Shown here one piece after another: positions 22,601 through 35,500 of a DNA stretch of 64,000 nt; the first letter of the stretch is position 1, and the number at the start of each line of letters is the position of its first letter. This DNA is from Taeniopygia guttata (taxonomy: Eukaryota; Chordata; Aves; Passeriformes; Estrildidae). The notes under the pieces are model-generated. The model did not search any database, had not been told where the DNA came from, and saw only the letters and a program-made list of their open reading frames with translations. The stretch spans positions 1,860,001-1,924,000 of the forward strand of contig NC_133034.1 of assembly GCF_048771995.1 (NCBI RefSeq), given 5' to 3'. Position numbers and translations under genes: made by a program.

Positions 22601-25600
22601 GCACTGTGCTCTCTGCCTCTTCTGGAGCTTTATCCTTCCCTGTGTTTGTGCACAGACAAGACACCAACTGCAAATCCCCAAACCCCACTGCTCTAAATGG
22701 GGTTTATGCCTGCCCCCCCCAGCCCACATCTCTGGCATCTTCTTCTTTTCAAATACAACTTCAGAGTCAGATGTGACTGGAGAACCTTTTACACAATGGA
22801 GTGCGAAGGGGAAGCTGTGAAGTGAGAAAAGATCTTGCAGAAATGAGGTTCACAAAGGAAGACGACTTCTGCATACCTACAATAACACAGGAAGCAAAGT
22901 CTCACTGCTAGATAAGAACAACAAATAACTCTTCACTTTCTCAATGGCCAGCTGAGCTCTAAAAAAAACCTTTTGCCTCTTACCATTTCCCGTTTCCACC
23001 GTGGCAGGGTGCATCCCCCACTGACCTCTGGCAGCAGACTTGGCCCTGATTTACTGCAGGGGGTGAAGCCAAGTGTCCCCAAGGGGAAGATGTGTGGCCA
23101 CTAGCCTTACCATGCCGCAGAAGGATGAGCACCAGAGCCCCTCCATGTGTCTGGCTGGGAGGAGGGAGCTTGCCTGGACAGCATCTTCCTTGGAGGAGAA
23201 GTGAAGCTTTTCCCAGGCTGCTTTGAATGCGTTGGCAGAGGGCCACCTGCAGCCACTGGCCCCATTCTGTCACCCCCAGGGCCAGGGCCAGGCTCAGCAC
23301 ACATCCCTGGGCACAGAGCTGCAGGAGGAGGCTGAGCTTTGCAGCCCCATCTGAAAAGGGCTGGCATTGCAAATGGCACAAGGCTCCAGCTGAAAGGTGC
23401 TCTGGGTTTAGAGCAGTTGTTACTTCAGCAGCTGCAAACTGAGAGAAACCTTTCCCTACAACTTTCCCTTTCAAACTGAGAGAAGTCTTCCCTACATTTT
23501 ATTGGTGACTTGTCCAAATCACATTGCAAAGTCCTTCCCAGAGTTCACAATGCTGCAGGGGACAAAAGGTGAGTGTCTAAACACAGAACATGGCAAGAGG
23601 TGAGAAAAGAAGGTATGGAATGTGGAAGAGAGTAGCTATAAAATCTGATCTACCTCAGCCTCCCCAAAATACTTGTGACAGTTGAAAAAGATTCAGGCAA
23701 AAACTTCAGCTTTTCAAGGAGGCAAAGGAGGCCTGAAAGGGGAGATGAATAAAAGTCACATTTTTTATTTAATATGTCTAAATCAGAGGTAGGAGGTTTG
23801 CTCAAAAGTTAAATGGAGAAGAGTAAGCAGGTTATTGTAGTGTGCCACATAGATTTTAAAGATACTGCATTCATAGATTAAACTTTGAAAAATGTTGGAT
23901 TTAAGAGAAACACCAGGAGCAGGAAGCTTTTAAAGAAGCTTTTATACACAGCACAAAACCAACTAAATTATATGTTTTCTTCTGGAAGACAGGGGAATTC
24001 TTCACTCAGGGTAACATGGGCTCAGAAATTTAAAAGAAGAGATTGCCAGAATATTCCTGCTCACATATAGAAACACAGCTGGAACAGGATAGCGTGCACA
24101 GCACAAGCAGGAGTGGGGCTGCATGGCTGGCTGGGAAAGCAGAGCAGCATCACAGCAGACCAGCATGGAAACCACAGGGATGTGCCAAAGGGGCAGAAAG
24201 AGGAGCTCTGAGGAAATGCTTCCTGCAAAATCCACACCAAGCAAAAAGGCAGGAGACAACCAGAAGGAGCACGGAGATGGTGGGAATAAAGAGAGGCCAG
24301 AGCAGGGCCAACCTCTGAGCAGAGCTGCCACGTGTGCAAGGTGCCAAATATAACCTGAGGGGATGGTTAAAATCATCATCTCAAAGAAACGTAAGAGAGA
24401 CAACAGAATTGGCTCCTTTTCTATGAAAAGTCAAAGGATGACAATGCTTGCTTGTGTTGAGAGCTAAACAGACATTTCCCCGTGCTCAGTGTGAAAGTTG
24501 TATTTGGTGGTGAGGCAGGCAGCAGATGCTTTTCCACATTGGAGGCTTCAGCTGATTTCCTTCAGGGGTAAAAACAACCAACCTCATCCCACCCTAAGAT
24601 TTCTCTGTGCCCTTAGGAAGGCACTGCTTTAGGAAACAGCCATTTGGGCTGCACCCTGTGCCTCAGCCCTTCCACAGGCAGGAGGGACACCATAAGCCTT
24701 AGGGTAATACAAGCCATATACTGATGTGCTGATGAGCAATAGAAAAACAGAACCAAAACTTCACAAGGTTTCTGAAAGACTGCTTCTGGTCTAAAAGCCA
24801 ACAGCAACATCTCAACAACCCTCTTAGAGAACAGAGTAACTGAGTGATGACTGTGGGTAAAGTCCCATCCATTGCAAGAGTCAGCCAGAGGCCCCCACCT
24901 TCAAAACGAGACTCACTGGGAAGAGAAGTGTTTGCCAAGAAATGCAACATGCCAGTCTCTGCTGCAGCTGCTCACTCTCTGCCTGCCCTGCATAAAGGAG
25001 AGGGGAGGCTCTGGGGAAGCACACTCCCAGCTCAGGAGCAAGAGAGGCTGCAGAGGAACTGAGAGCCCAGAGGGAGAAGGGAGCTGAGCCATACTGAGAG
25101 CAGAGCACAGCAGAGGTTTCTGGGAGCCTTTCTGTACCTGAGGCTGCTACCCTGCTGCAGCCTCAGCCATGCTGAGAGGTGCAGAGGAGCTGCAGCTGAG
25201 CCAGGCTCCCACCCACGCTCCTTTCCTACCTCTTGGCATCAGTGCTTCTTCATCCACCTCTAGTCACTCTCACCATGCAGAAGGTCTCCACCATAGCCCT
25301 GTCACTGGCCATGCAGGTTCATTTACGCTGCCTTCTGACACTAGCAGTGGAAAATATTATTCCGGTGCTGCCAGGTTTGTGGCATGCTCAGGACTGGCTG
25401 AAAAAAGCTAACTGAGTGTGCAGAAGGTGAGGGAAAAGCAAACACTAGCTAAACAGTTTCAGAAGCAAGAGTAACAAAGTGATGGAGAGAAGCTGGGTAA
25501 AGTTATCAGGACAGGGACAGAAGAATATTTCTTTTTGGCAATGCAACGTGGCCAATGCTCCTCTTTGATAAGCACGTATGAAACCTTCCTCCAGATAACA

Positions 25601-26580
25601 AAGCTGCTCTGAGAAGCAGGAGAGCCAAAACTTTGGACATATATGGCCAAGGAGAACACTGTTTCCCAGGTGAGGGAGTGGAAGTCTGTTGGGAGAAGAA
25701 AACTTCGTGGTTAACTTAATTGTATGTGCTCCTCTTCAAAAATCAGGTAATTCATTCTTGGAGAAATGCTTTGGCAATGTCCTTGGGGCTACATTTTATT
25801 TCTGTTTCAGAGTGTCAGAAATACTGCATTTTGGAGTCACTGCAGTGCAGCCACAGTGTGCCATCCCAGAGGGAAGGGCTGGTATAATACCTTGCACTCA
25901 CTAACTGGAAAATGCTATCAAGGTAGCAAATGCTTTGCCAGGATGGTGGCAGGATCTGCTGGGGAAATGTAATAACGTTTTTAATTGAACCATAAAGACA
26001 CACGCTGTGTGAGCAGCAGTCACTGGGGGACACACACAGAGATGCTGCTTTCCTGCTTTCCAGAAACAAATACAAAAGAATGACCAAGGCATGAAGTCAG
26101 TTATTTTCAGAGATATCAGGAAAGGCACCATGCACTGAGGGGAGAGCAGGAGGCAAACAGAACCCAGAAAGAAAAGCGATGCAGTGGGAGATGCCAGAGC
26201 CACTGAGCACGAAAGCACCAGATTATCTCTGGCACACACACGCTGGCGCTCGCAGCCTCAGCACAAACCCCCATGGCAGAGCTGGGAGCAATTATTTCTG
26301 CTTCAGCTGCATACAAATATTTGCAGAGAGAAAGCCAAGAGACAACAAACAAACAAGCAGTGGGGTTCAGGGGCTGGATTTTGCCCTGTGCTGCTGCAGA
26401 TGCCCCCAGAAACGCACCAGGGACAGGGATGGCAGTGGCACAGTCTGGGGGCAAGTGACATCTGCACTTTGGGAAGGCAGATCGGAGCTGCACAGCCACA
26501 CGGGCAGGGGAGGTCTCAGTGCCCACGTGCCACCAGCAGTCCCCTCCAAGTGTCAGAACCTGTGGTATTGATGATTCTGA
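19650..26580. other. Long intergenic stretch, no gene seen
   Basis: About 7 kb of unique-looking sequence in which open frames up to about 200 codons occur on both strands in GC-richer parts (20.3-20.9, 22.4-22.7 and 26.1-26.6 kb). None has recognisable motifs, and overlapping frames are open on both strands, which suggests composition rather than coding. No repeat family was recognised. Confidence 0.35.
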
Positions 26581-26583
26581 GAT

Positions 26584-27214
26584 TGTAGAAAGTCTCTGTC
26601 TGTCAGCCCCGTTGCCAAAGCAGAAGCCATAATTCGTCTGTGCCGGTTTCAAGGTTGTTTATTCTGTTTATCTCTAACATGTTCTGCTGCCCTGCCGCAG
26701 CTCTGTCCTGCAGGGCAGCGTGTGGGGCTCTGCCCTCAGTGGGATGGTACAAACATTAAATACCAGAAACTACCTGTGCTGGATTTACAATAACGTGCCA
26801 ATATCTGTCACCTACGTCGGACAGTGTGTCCCCAGCCTGAACCAACAGAAAAATGCCAACACCACAGTGAAACATGGAGGGCATGAAGAAGGAGAAAAAG
26901 GACAAGGCACACCCAATTCCTCCATCTTGTCCCCTTTGGACCCCTAATCTAGAATCCTAAAATTTAACTTTTGCACCCGTGCCACACTTAATTATTACTC
27001 ATATCAAACACTCAGAGCTGGTAATTCATCCTGTAAGATTGAAAACTCTTTTCCATGGACAGAGATCACAGAAGGTGTCTCTGGGGGCTCTGTCCAGGGG
27101 GGTTCCTGACCCCTGCCAGGGTCCCAGACCTGCCAGGGCAGCCAGAGGGAAGCCCTGGATTCCCACATCCAAGGACACTGGTGGGAAGTTTGCCCAAGGG
27201 TTTCCCTGCTGACA
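26584..27214 (-). mobile_element. Solo LTR, ERVK-like, related to those at 15.9 and 61.2 kb
   Basis: Read on the minus strand it starts TGTCAGCAGGGAAACCC and carries the poly(A) block AGAATAAACAACCTTGAAAC. It ends near GAGACTTTCTACA. The block AATAAACAACCTTGAAA is identical in the plus-strand LTR near 61.66 kb. The outer limits are approximate because no clear target-site duplication was found. There are no internal genes, so it is a solo LTR fossil. Confidence 0.75.
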
Positions 27215-30200
27215 GAGCCAGTGGGATGAAAGGGGCCTGGGGTCAGCAGGCACCAGTGCCCTGCCCTGCTGGGGGAAACTGAGGCAATGCCATTTTTTCC
27301 TCCAGTCTGCAGCCTTGATCAAGCACAGGAATGGCTCGTGCCATTACAGGAATTAAATTACTTTTTTTGCTGATCCACTTGCCCACTGCAGTCCCAGACT
27401 GCAGGCCCTGGGGTATTTCTCATGAGGAATACCTATATCATGCCTCATTTGGATTCTCTGAATTTCCTTACTCTTTCCTCTTTGGCTGTGGGGATAAAAG
27501 GACCTTTCTTGCTCCTCTCCTCCTGTCAGACACTCTCTCTGATATCCCCATCTCCATCTATGAGCCAGCAGTGTGCTTCACAGGCAGAGCCTTGTGGATG
27601 CAGGCACATGAAAAGGAAAAATCTAAAGTACTGGGGGGAATTTTCCATGAGGTGGATATGAGTATCATGAGGTGGATATGTGCAGCTGCCTGGAAAAAGA
27701 AAGCATTTAAGCTGTTTCTTTTTGTTTTCTCTCTTTGCTATTCAGAGAACCTCTGTGTCATCTGAGCAGAGACACAGCAGGGAGCTGCTGCTTGCTTTGC
27801 CAAAGCAATGAGAAGGAATAGCCTTTGTTAAAGACACCACCCTCATAGGGATTATAAATACAAAGGAGATGAAATTATCCAGTTGAACCCAATCCACAGA
27901 AAACACTGCAGTGAGGAGCAGGAGGAAGGGGAGCGCCTGGCTGTGGGCCATGGGCCAGGCAGGGACATACGAATCACATTAAAATCCTCTAAAGGAGTAC
28001 CAGAAAATGTGTTTTACACAGGAGTGCTTTCACTCCCACCTGCCTGTCTAGCTCTACAGCTTTTGCAGGAGGAGACTCCAGTGATGCCAAGGTGGCAGGA
28101 TCTGAGCCCAGCACACCAGGGCACCCCGAGGCTCCCAGTCAGGGTACCCATCCTGCCAGAGGGGACAGCAGGAGCAGAGGCTGGGTGCCATGGCAGGAGA
28201 GCTCAGGACATCTGGTTTGCCCGTGGGTTCGGTGTCCAGGTGCCCCAGGACTGCCATGTGAGCATGGAAGCTGTCTCCAGCCCAGGTGAACAGCACAAAG
28301 GGTCTCACAGCTGCCCTGTGCCCAGAACAAAGGCTCCCTGGCATCCCTGGCATCCACTGAGCTGCAGCTCAGGGGCACTGGCACAAACCAGCACAACTTT
28401 TGTGTGTGTGTTTGTAAAGGATTTTGAAAACATCAGGTCATAGCTCTGCCCAGGCCAAGCTGCAAGCATGAAGGAGCAAGCTCTCCCTAGGCTGTGAGCA
28501 CAGCCTAGGACAGGCAGCACCACAGCCTGAGCATGTCCTGTCAGTCCTGCAGAGTTCCTGCAGTTCCTCACATCTGCTGGGACAGGCTGCTGAGGCCCCA
28601 GTCTGCTCCCAGCTGCCAGATCTGCTTGCCCAGCTCACACATAGACTCCTGGCAGCCACAAGGCTGCTGGGTCAGCTGGCTGCCACCTGAGCTGCCTTCC
28701 CAAAGAAAGGTGCTTTCCAAAGCCAGAAATGTATAAAATGGGATGGCTGAGTGAACCACCATTGTTTATCATGTTGAAGAGAGGCAAAGTTGAGGCAAAG
28801 TAATTTGATTGCAGAAAAATCCCCACAATTTAAGGCTAAAACCAGTGACAGTGTGGTTTTGACTTCTCAAGTCAGGAGAACAAGCACTTATAAAAATGAA
28901 TAATTGAAGATACTATAAGCCTTTATTAGTCCTACAGTAAACACAAATGCCTCCTCCAAAGGACAAAGAAATGCCCTATCAAAAGTGCCACGGATGTGTC
29001 ATTCTCTGTGACTTTCCAAAGAGCACTTTGGAATGATTTATGCCCAAAGTAAAAACATAGGGAAATAATTTTTAATAGATTAGAGTTTTTTTTTGTGAAA
29101 CATGCATCACTGAGATTGAGAAATGATATTCCACATTATAGACAATGTAAGACTCCTAATGCCTTTAATTAATCACATCCTCATTTCTAAGTGAATAGAT
29201 TTTGTAGATGAGAGAAACAAGCAAACTGTTACCCCTTAGCACCTCTCTTGTATTTTCAAAGATTATTGAATTTGAGCACAGACCCTGTGGAAGGCAGGCA
29301 GGGACTGGTCTGAGAACACAGCAGCTCAGTCCCATTGGCACCTGGATGACAGTCCAGGAGAGTCCAGCACTGGGAGAAGAGCCCCAGCCCCCAGCAGGCC
29401 AGTGCCAAAGCCACCCCGTGGCACATCCCTCATCTGGAAAAGGCAGGGAGTCAGCTAATGCACGGCAGAGGTTATTGGGCTGGGGCTGGGGATCAATACC
29501 TCAGTGAATGGAAAAACCCTGATGGCCAAAAACTGTTCTGCTGGCCTGGCATAATGCAAAGACACTTGCAAAGAGTGACTGCAAGGAGTCATGGGCTCCT
29601 GACATCCACCCCGACTTCCACCCCTGTGCTGGGGTGACCACAGGCATGGAGGGCACGGGGCTGGCACCAGGCAGGCTTCCAAACACAGCAGATGAGGGCT
29701 GTGGTTTGTGGAGCCATGAGGAGCCCTGCCTGTGTCCTGTCTGTGCCCTGCCTGCTCCTTGTGCCCTGAACAGAGAGAGGAAAGGAAAATCCCATTCTGA
29801 GGAGTTCTGATCCCACCTGACTGCTGTGTGGAGGGCTGGGGACACCCTGAAACCCCAGCACCAGCAGTTCCAGCATGCCATGGCTCCTTGCTGCCTGCAC
29901 TGGGCCCCAGCATGGAGCCACCAACTCCCACTCAGGTTCTGCCAAACTGCTTGGGCTTTTGGGGATCCACGTGCTCCCTCTGCCATCAGACCCAGCACAA
30001 ATACACTCTTCTGGTTTGTGCAGTCCCCCCGCCCCGGACACCCCAGCCACACTGGTACCCCACATCAAGACCAGCAGGTGTGCAGTCTGAAAGAAGAGAC
30101 AAGTCCAATGATGGGAAGTGGTGACAAGGGGAGATGATGTAATTTCTATCCCTCAGCAGCCAAAAGCAAAGAAAAATATGGGTCTGGGGGCAGACACCTC

Positions 30201-30300
30201 TTTAAAAAGGACACAAGTGTGATGTAGGCTGGGAAGCCCATGGAAATTATGCTGGGATTACCTCCACCAAATTGCACAACTGTTGCAAAGCCCCAGGCAA
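27215..30300. other. Intergenic, no gene seen
   Basis: No exon could be supported. A 17-bp direct duplication (ATCATGAGGTGGATATG-like) lies at about 27,646-27,681. The AT-rich part at 28,830-29,220 carries no recognisable element. Confidence 0.35.
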
Positions 30301-30329
30301 ACCCCAATTCTCCTCTTCCTTTTTGTTTG

Positions 30330-30790
30330 CAGCTGGCTGGAGCCACGGGTGCCTCAGCCCCTGCTGCCCACCCAGCGGCAGGGAGAAGGGCCGGGCTGAG
30401 GTACCGGGGCTGTCCCCGAACTGGCGGCTCTCTGCGGGCAGCCCGGGCGGTGAGCTCCATCTATTGTCCGAGCGGCGGAGGGGCTCCTCTGCGCCAAGGA
30501 ACAGCGCTTTTCCTTGCCTCAATGACTCACAGACGCTCTCCTGATAAATAATTCCTGTAAAAATGGCTCCGTGAAAGTGCGAGCGGGCTGCGGGGGTGCG
30601 CGGGGAGCAGCTGTCCCTGCCCGCCTGAGCTGCTCGTTTGAACGGGCCAGAGGCAGCCGCATCCAGCTCCTCATTAACAGCCCCTCATTAACAGCCCCTC
30701 ATTAACAGCCCAGCCACGCAGAGCCGCGCTCTCAGGGGCCGCCTGCAAGATGCGATCCCTGCAGGGAGTGGAAACGGAGGAAAGTTCGGA
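30330..30790. promoter_or_regulatory. CpG-rich patch, possible promoter
   Basis: A local CpG-rich segment has consensus-like donors on both strands: GGGCG|GTGAGC on plus near 30,450 and AGCGTCT|GTGAGTC on minus near 30,530. That is compatible with a bidirectional promoter or noncoding first exons. It is about 8 kb upstream of ADIPOQ, whose mammalian orthologue has a noncoding first exon far upstream, so it is one candidate for that exon. A 14-bp tandem repeat lies inside it. Confidence 0.35.
30668..30712. repeat. 14-bp tandem repeat, 3 copies
   Basis: The unit CTCATTAACAGCCC occurs three times in direct tandem. Each copy holds an ATTAAC core of the kind bound by homeodomain proteins. Confidence 0.9.
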
Positions 30791-31839
30791 GGGGAGGGAC
30801 CCACAGGGGATGACCACAGCACGGAGCTCATTCTGGTCCCTGCCCAGGTTCTTCCCAGCCGAGGCAGAGCCCCAGAGGAGCCCAGGCTGTGCCTAAAGCA
30901 GCCAGTGCCTGGCTCAGCTGGAGCAGAGGGGAGCTGGATGCCCTCACGCAGAACCCCCACCCTGAACTCAGAGTGCAGAAACGAGCGCCATGGGTCCAGC
31001 TGTGACATCGAGCCAAGGAGCTCTGAGCTGTATTTACGGTTCTGCTTCCTGCACAAAACGTCTCAATGTCCCTTTCGGCATGAGAACTCCTGCTGTGCCA
31101 AGATCCCTCGCCTCAGTAGGAGCCAAGCAGGGCTCCCCCGAGGCCAGGGAAGTTTATTTGCAATTGCCAAGAAGAGAAACACTCTGTTGCTCAAGCCTGG
31201 CAAGGAGCTGTTCTGTCCAAGCTGCCCATCAGAGGGAAGAAAAGAGCCCGTTTGTCCGGGTGAAATGGGCTGGGAAGCCCGAACCCAGCGCTGAGCAGGA
31301 GGCTGGCCTCGAGCAAAGGCAGTGTGGCAGGGGGTGCCATGTCCTGCTGCCAGGGCAAGTGGGGTGTGTCCCCTTCTCCCCGGACCCAAGCTGGCTCAGC
31401 ATCCCCACTGCGGCGTGCACCAGAGGCTCCTGTCCCCACACCCCTCATCACACTGCCATGGCCTTGGGGGAGCAGCCACCCTGCACAGCCCAGCCGGGCT
31501 CTCCCATGGCCACAGAAAGCCACTGTCCCCTGCTGCACGACCGAGCAGTGGCCTCGGGCACTGCTGCCAGACCTGCCCGTCCCTGCACCTCTGCCACCTC
31601 CCCACGCTCATGCAGGAAAACCCGGGGGGAACAGCAGGGCCCGTGGGTTTGTGAGGCATGGGAACAAACCCAGGAGCGTGCAGCAGGAAAGGCTGTGCCA
31701 CACGCCATGGGCACGGCCCCTGTGCCTCCCTGGGGCCCCTGTGCCTCCCTGCTGGCACTGCTGGGGACACAGTGGCACACGGTGCAGCCAGCAGCAGCCA
31801 GCTCCGTGGGGAAGGGCCTGACAGCCCGTGCCGGCAGCG

Positions 31840-32240
31840 GCAGAGCTCCGCCGGCCGTGAGCCGCTAGAGGGAAGTGCAGGGCTGTGCAGGGCCGGGCAC
31901 GGCGCGGTGCCTGCGACCGCGGGACTGCGGAGATGGCAGCGCAGGGGTTCCGCTGCTGTGTCCTCAGAGCCGGCTCCTCAGCACTCGCTGCTGCCTTGCC
32001 CGCAGCGCAGGTGCCCAGGAGGCGGTGGCAGCAAGGGGCGGGCAGGGGCACAGGCTCTGGGCTCGCCCCGAGCTGCCCGCGCTGCCCCGGCCGGAGCCAG
32101 CAGCGCCCTGGCACGGAGGCTGCAAGCCTGGCATGGAGGCCGCGGTCTCTCCAGACAGCACCGAAATAGCAGGAGCAGCCTGCCAGGCCGCCTGCCGGAC
32201 AGCATCAGCAGCTTGAGCCGTTTTTAGCCGAGTGGGGAAT
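31840..32240. promoter_or_regulatory. Second CpG-rich patch
   Basis: GC- and CpG-rich sequence surrounds 31,850-32,220 with long overlapping open frames on both strands. No recognisable protein is encoded. It could be a promoter or first exon of a noncoding or upstream-initiated transcript, and about 6 kb separate it from the ADIPOQ start codon. Confidence 0.3.
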
Positions 32241-32599
32241 GTGTGTTGTTTCTGGGACATGCGGTATCCAGGGCCAGAGGGAAGACGGAAGGAGCTGGCA
32301 TCCCGAGGGGACAGTGAATGGGAGCACAGGGCTGGGACGGATCCCAGCGGAGGAGCCCCGCTCTGGGCAGGAAGAGCAGCTCGGGGAGGGACAGCCAGAG
32401 GGATGAGGGTTCCCATGGAACCGGGCTCCATGGCGGTGCTGGTGTGATCCTGCTGGGAGAGGACAGGGTGGGCAGCTGAGGGCTCCTGCCCCAGCCCCGT
32501 GGCACAGACCCTGCCAGCCACCAGCCTCCTGCTGAGGCAGCCAGCCCACCTCCCTGCCACCACGGCAGCTACAGGGATCTGACAGAGCACAGCTGATAA

Positions 32600-35500
32600 T
32601 GAGCCTCTGCTCTATTTTATTCCTTTTTATAGATGGCTAAATATAACTTTGTGCTTATATTTAATTCTTACTGAAAGCTGTGAGCCACAATCCATCAAGT
32701 CAGTTTTGGGTTTTTCATATTGGCTCGCTTGCAGCAGGTCCCAGAGAGGAAACATCCAGGCTCAGCACAAGGCCTGGAGCCAAGTTAGGTACTGGCAGCG
32801 TGTCCCACACAGGAGGGCTGGTGACCACAGAGCAAAGCAGAAAAGGCATTGCAGGACTTGTGGGCAGCAGCTTTTTCTGTGCCACAACACCCCCCAGTCC
32901 ATCCAAACTGCTGTCCCTGAGCACCGCAGCTGTGGGCACTGCCAGGACAGCCCACATTTCGTGGCAGGTTTTGCTTGTCACCAAGCAGAGACAAAGGCAC
33001 TTGATTTGTTCTCCTATCACAAAGCCAGAAGCAGCTTTCTGGATTGTACAAGATCTCCCTCTGCAGCAGGAACAGGAGCCAGCACCAACCTGAAAACCAA
33101 GTGTGCAACACAAGATAACTGCAAGCAAGTGTGACAGGGGTTGTATCAGCTGGTTGTACCCCCAGAGATGAACTTCTTCCACCTCTCTTCTGGGAGGCAG
33201 GGATAATGTTTGGGAAGATGTTTGATGGACCACTGAAAAATTTATCACTGTGGTATTTCCCTGACAACTGAATTGAAAGACCATGAAGTAATTGCAGCAC
33301 TATCTGTTAAACACCTCAGGCCCAGTCCTCACCTCCTGGTAGTCTAACAAATATCCCAGTCATACATTTTGGGGTTCAAGCCAAAAGTTGACAAGGGAAC
33401 TAGCCTTGTCTTGCTCACACCTGGGGCAGGGGTAGCTGAAAATCTCTCACTCCGCAGCAAAAGTAGGTCCAATTTAATTTCCAAGGTCCTGTTCAGGAGA
33501 TTTTGACAGAAACATTGGCATTGCACGCACACAAATCCACGTGGCCCCTGAAAATCACATTTATAACAAAACAGATCCAACTAGACTACTGTGATATTTA
33601 CTGGGGTTGCATGAGAGGTTGTTTTAAGTCTCAACATTGCATGAAAAACCCATCATCCAACAAAAACTACAAATATTCTTCAAATGCTGGACTAAGGGCT
33701 TGTCCAGAACAAGGCAGGCAGTATGCAGTTGTCCTGTGGCTCCTCCCTTCTGCTCCTTCTCCTCAGGCTTAAAAATTCACTCTTGCTGACTCCCAGCTCT
33801 ACATGTAAAAATTCATTTATGTGCTCATTTATACATCTTTTTAGTCCCTCCCAATAGCTAGGTCTTGAAAACAACTCAGCAATTCAGAATGCTGCCATGC
33901 CAATACTGGCATTCACTCAGATGAGTTTCCCCTCTCACAAGCACACCAGTTCCCCATGCCCAGTTGCAACATCACACAATTTTTTCCTGGTATGATTTTG
34001 GGAACTCAGGTTTGCCAGGCTAACTAACTTTGAACTGCCCCAGAGCAGCTGCAGAGGAACACCTCTGCTAGCTAAGGTTCAACTTCTGCTTTGGGAAGGA
34101 GAAAGATACAGGGAGAAAGAGGCTTGGTTTTGACCTAAAGCCAAACAGCTCGATAGGTGGGAAGCCATCCTAGGGCTGGAATTACTCCAGTAATTTACAA
34201 TAGTGCTGGCACATGCTTAGGTGCCTTAAAAAGGAACTTTCCCCCAGTGCTGCCTTCCCCCTCGGGCAGCTTTTCCCTTCTTTGGTGTGGCAGCAGCCTC
34301 CAGCCTCCAGGAATGGTTCTTGCAGTCAAAAGGAGAAGTCCAAACTTATTCCACAATAATTCATTTACTAACACACTGAAAGCCCCACGTGTGTGCATTG
34401 CTGTGAGCTGGACACTCATTCTCCACCAGCCACTAAAGCATTTCCCAATTTGCAGAGAGCAACAGCCTGTGCTGGACAAGCACAGCTGGCTGAGCAGCTC
34501 TCACACAGGCTCTCCAGCAAACCACTGCTCTTCCAGTTCCTGTCCAATTCCCAAACCCATCTTTGCCCTGTAAGGCCATCTTCACAAGCTATCCCAGTGG
34601 ATTATATATCTGTTCCAAAACTTAAGTTATGTCCAGGAAAAATTAATGGGAAAACCCAACTTTTAGGTCAGCATGCGCAATAGCAAATGGAAAGGGCAGT
34701 GTCTGAGCTGACAGCTCCCCGTGCCCTTAGGATAGCGATGCAATAGCCAGACTTCATTCTCTAAACAGGCTGCAGCAAGCCAACCAGGACTCAAAGCAGC
34801 TGGTAAGCATGATTCTTTTTTTCCCCCCTTCCTTACTAAGTTCAGGAGTTTCTCTTCTTTTGGGCTGAATTGGACAGACTTTTCTGTTTGCAAGACGTTG
34901 TCTTTCTCAGAGTTATTCTTGTAATAGCCAGAGAGTATTTTAAACCAAGAATAGCCAATCTCCATTAGATTCATACTCCCCTTTTTGGAAACACTATTTA
35001 GAGAACAGAACTCCTAAATCAAAAAGTAGTCAGGAGAAACAGTGAGAACCTGCATGGCTGTAACAGTAAATACTGCACTGGCACCTTTCAATTCACCTCT
35101 TTCCTCAAAGAGTCCAGGGAAGATTGGGTTTGCCCAAATCTCCCTGAGCGGCATCAGTTCCTCACCAGAAACCTGCACCACCCACATTTAAGGTGTGAGC
35201 CCTCTGGAACATCAGCAAAAACTACACTACGAGAATTACAAAAAGAAAAACCTTTGACATAAGCCAAAGCCTTGGTTAATATCCTTAGAGGGAAATTCTC
35301 CAGTGGGAAAACGGATTTTTCACTCTGTTTTGCACAGAAAGTTTTGGGGCTTGGAGTATATAACTTTTATATAGTGCAATTCAAAATTTAAATTCTGAAT
35401 CATTATATAGCCCTTAGGAATGGCATTGTTCTCTCAAATGCTACTGTGGTTTCTGCTGATTAATGAATAAGCTTCATATAATGCATACATGCTTTTAATA

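Noticed and set aside
30990-31868. 292-codon open frame on the plus strand
   Set aside because: GC-rich region with several overlapping long frames on both strands. The translation has no recognisable domain and no supporting splice structure.
31964-32590. 208-codon open frame on the minus strand
   Set aside because: Same GC-rich context, with overlapping open frames on the opposite strand and no motif.
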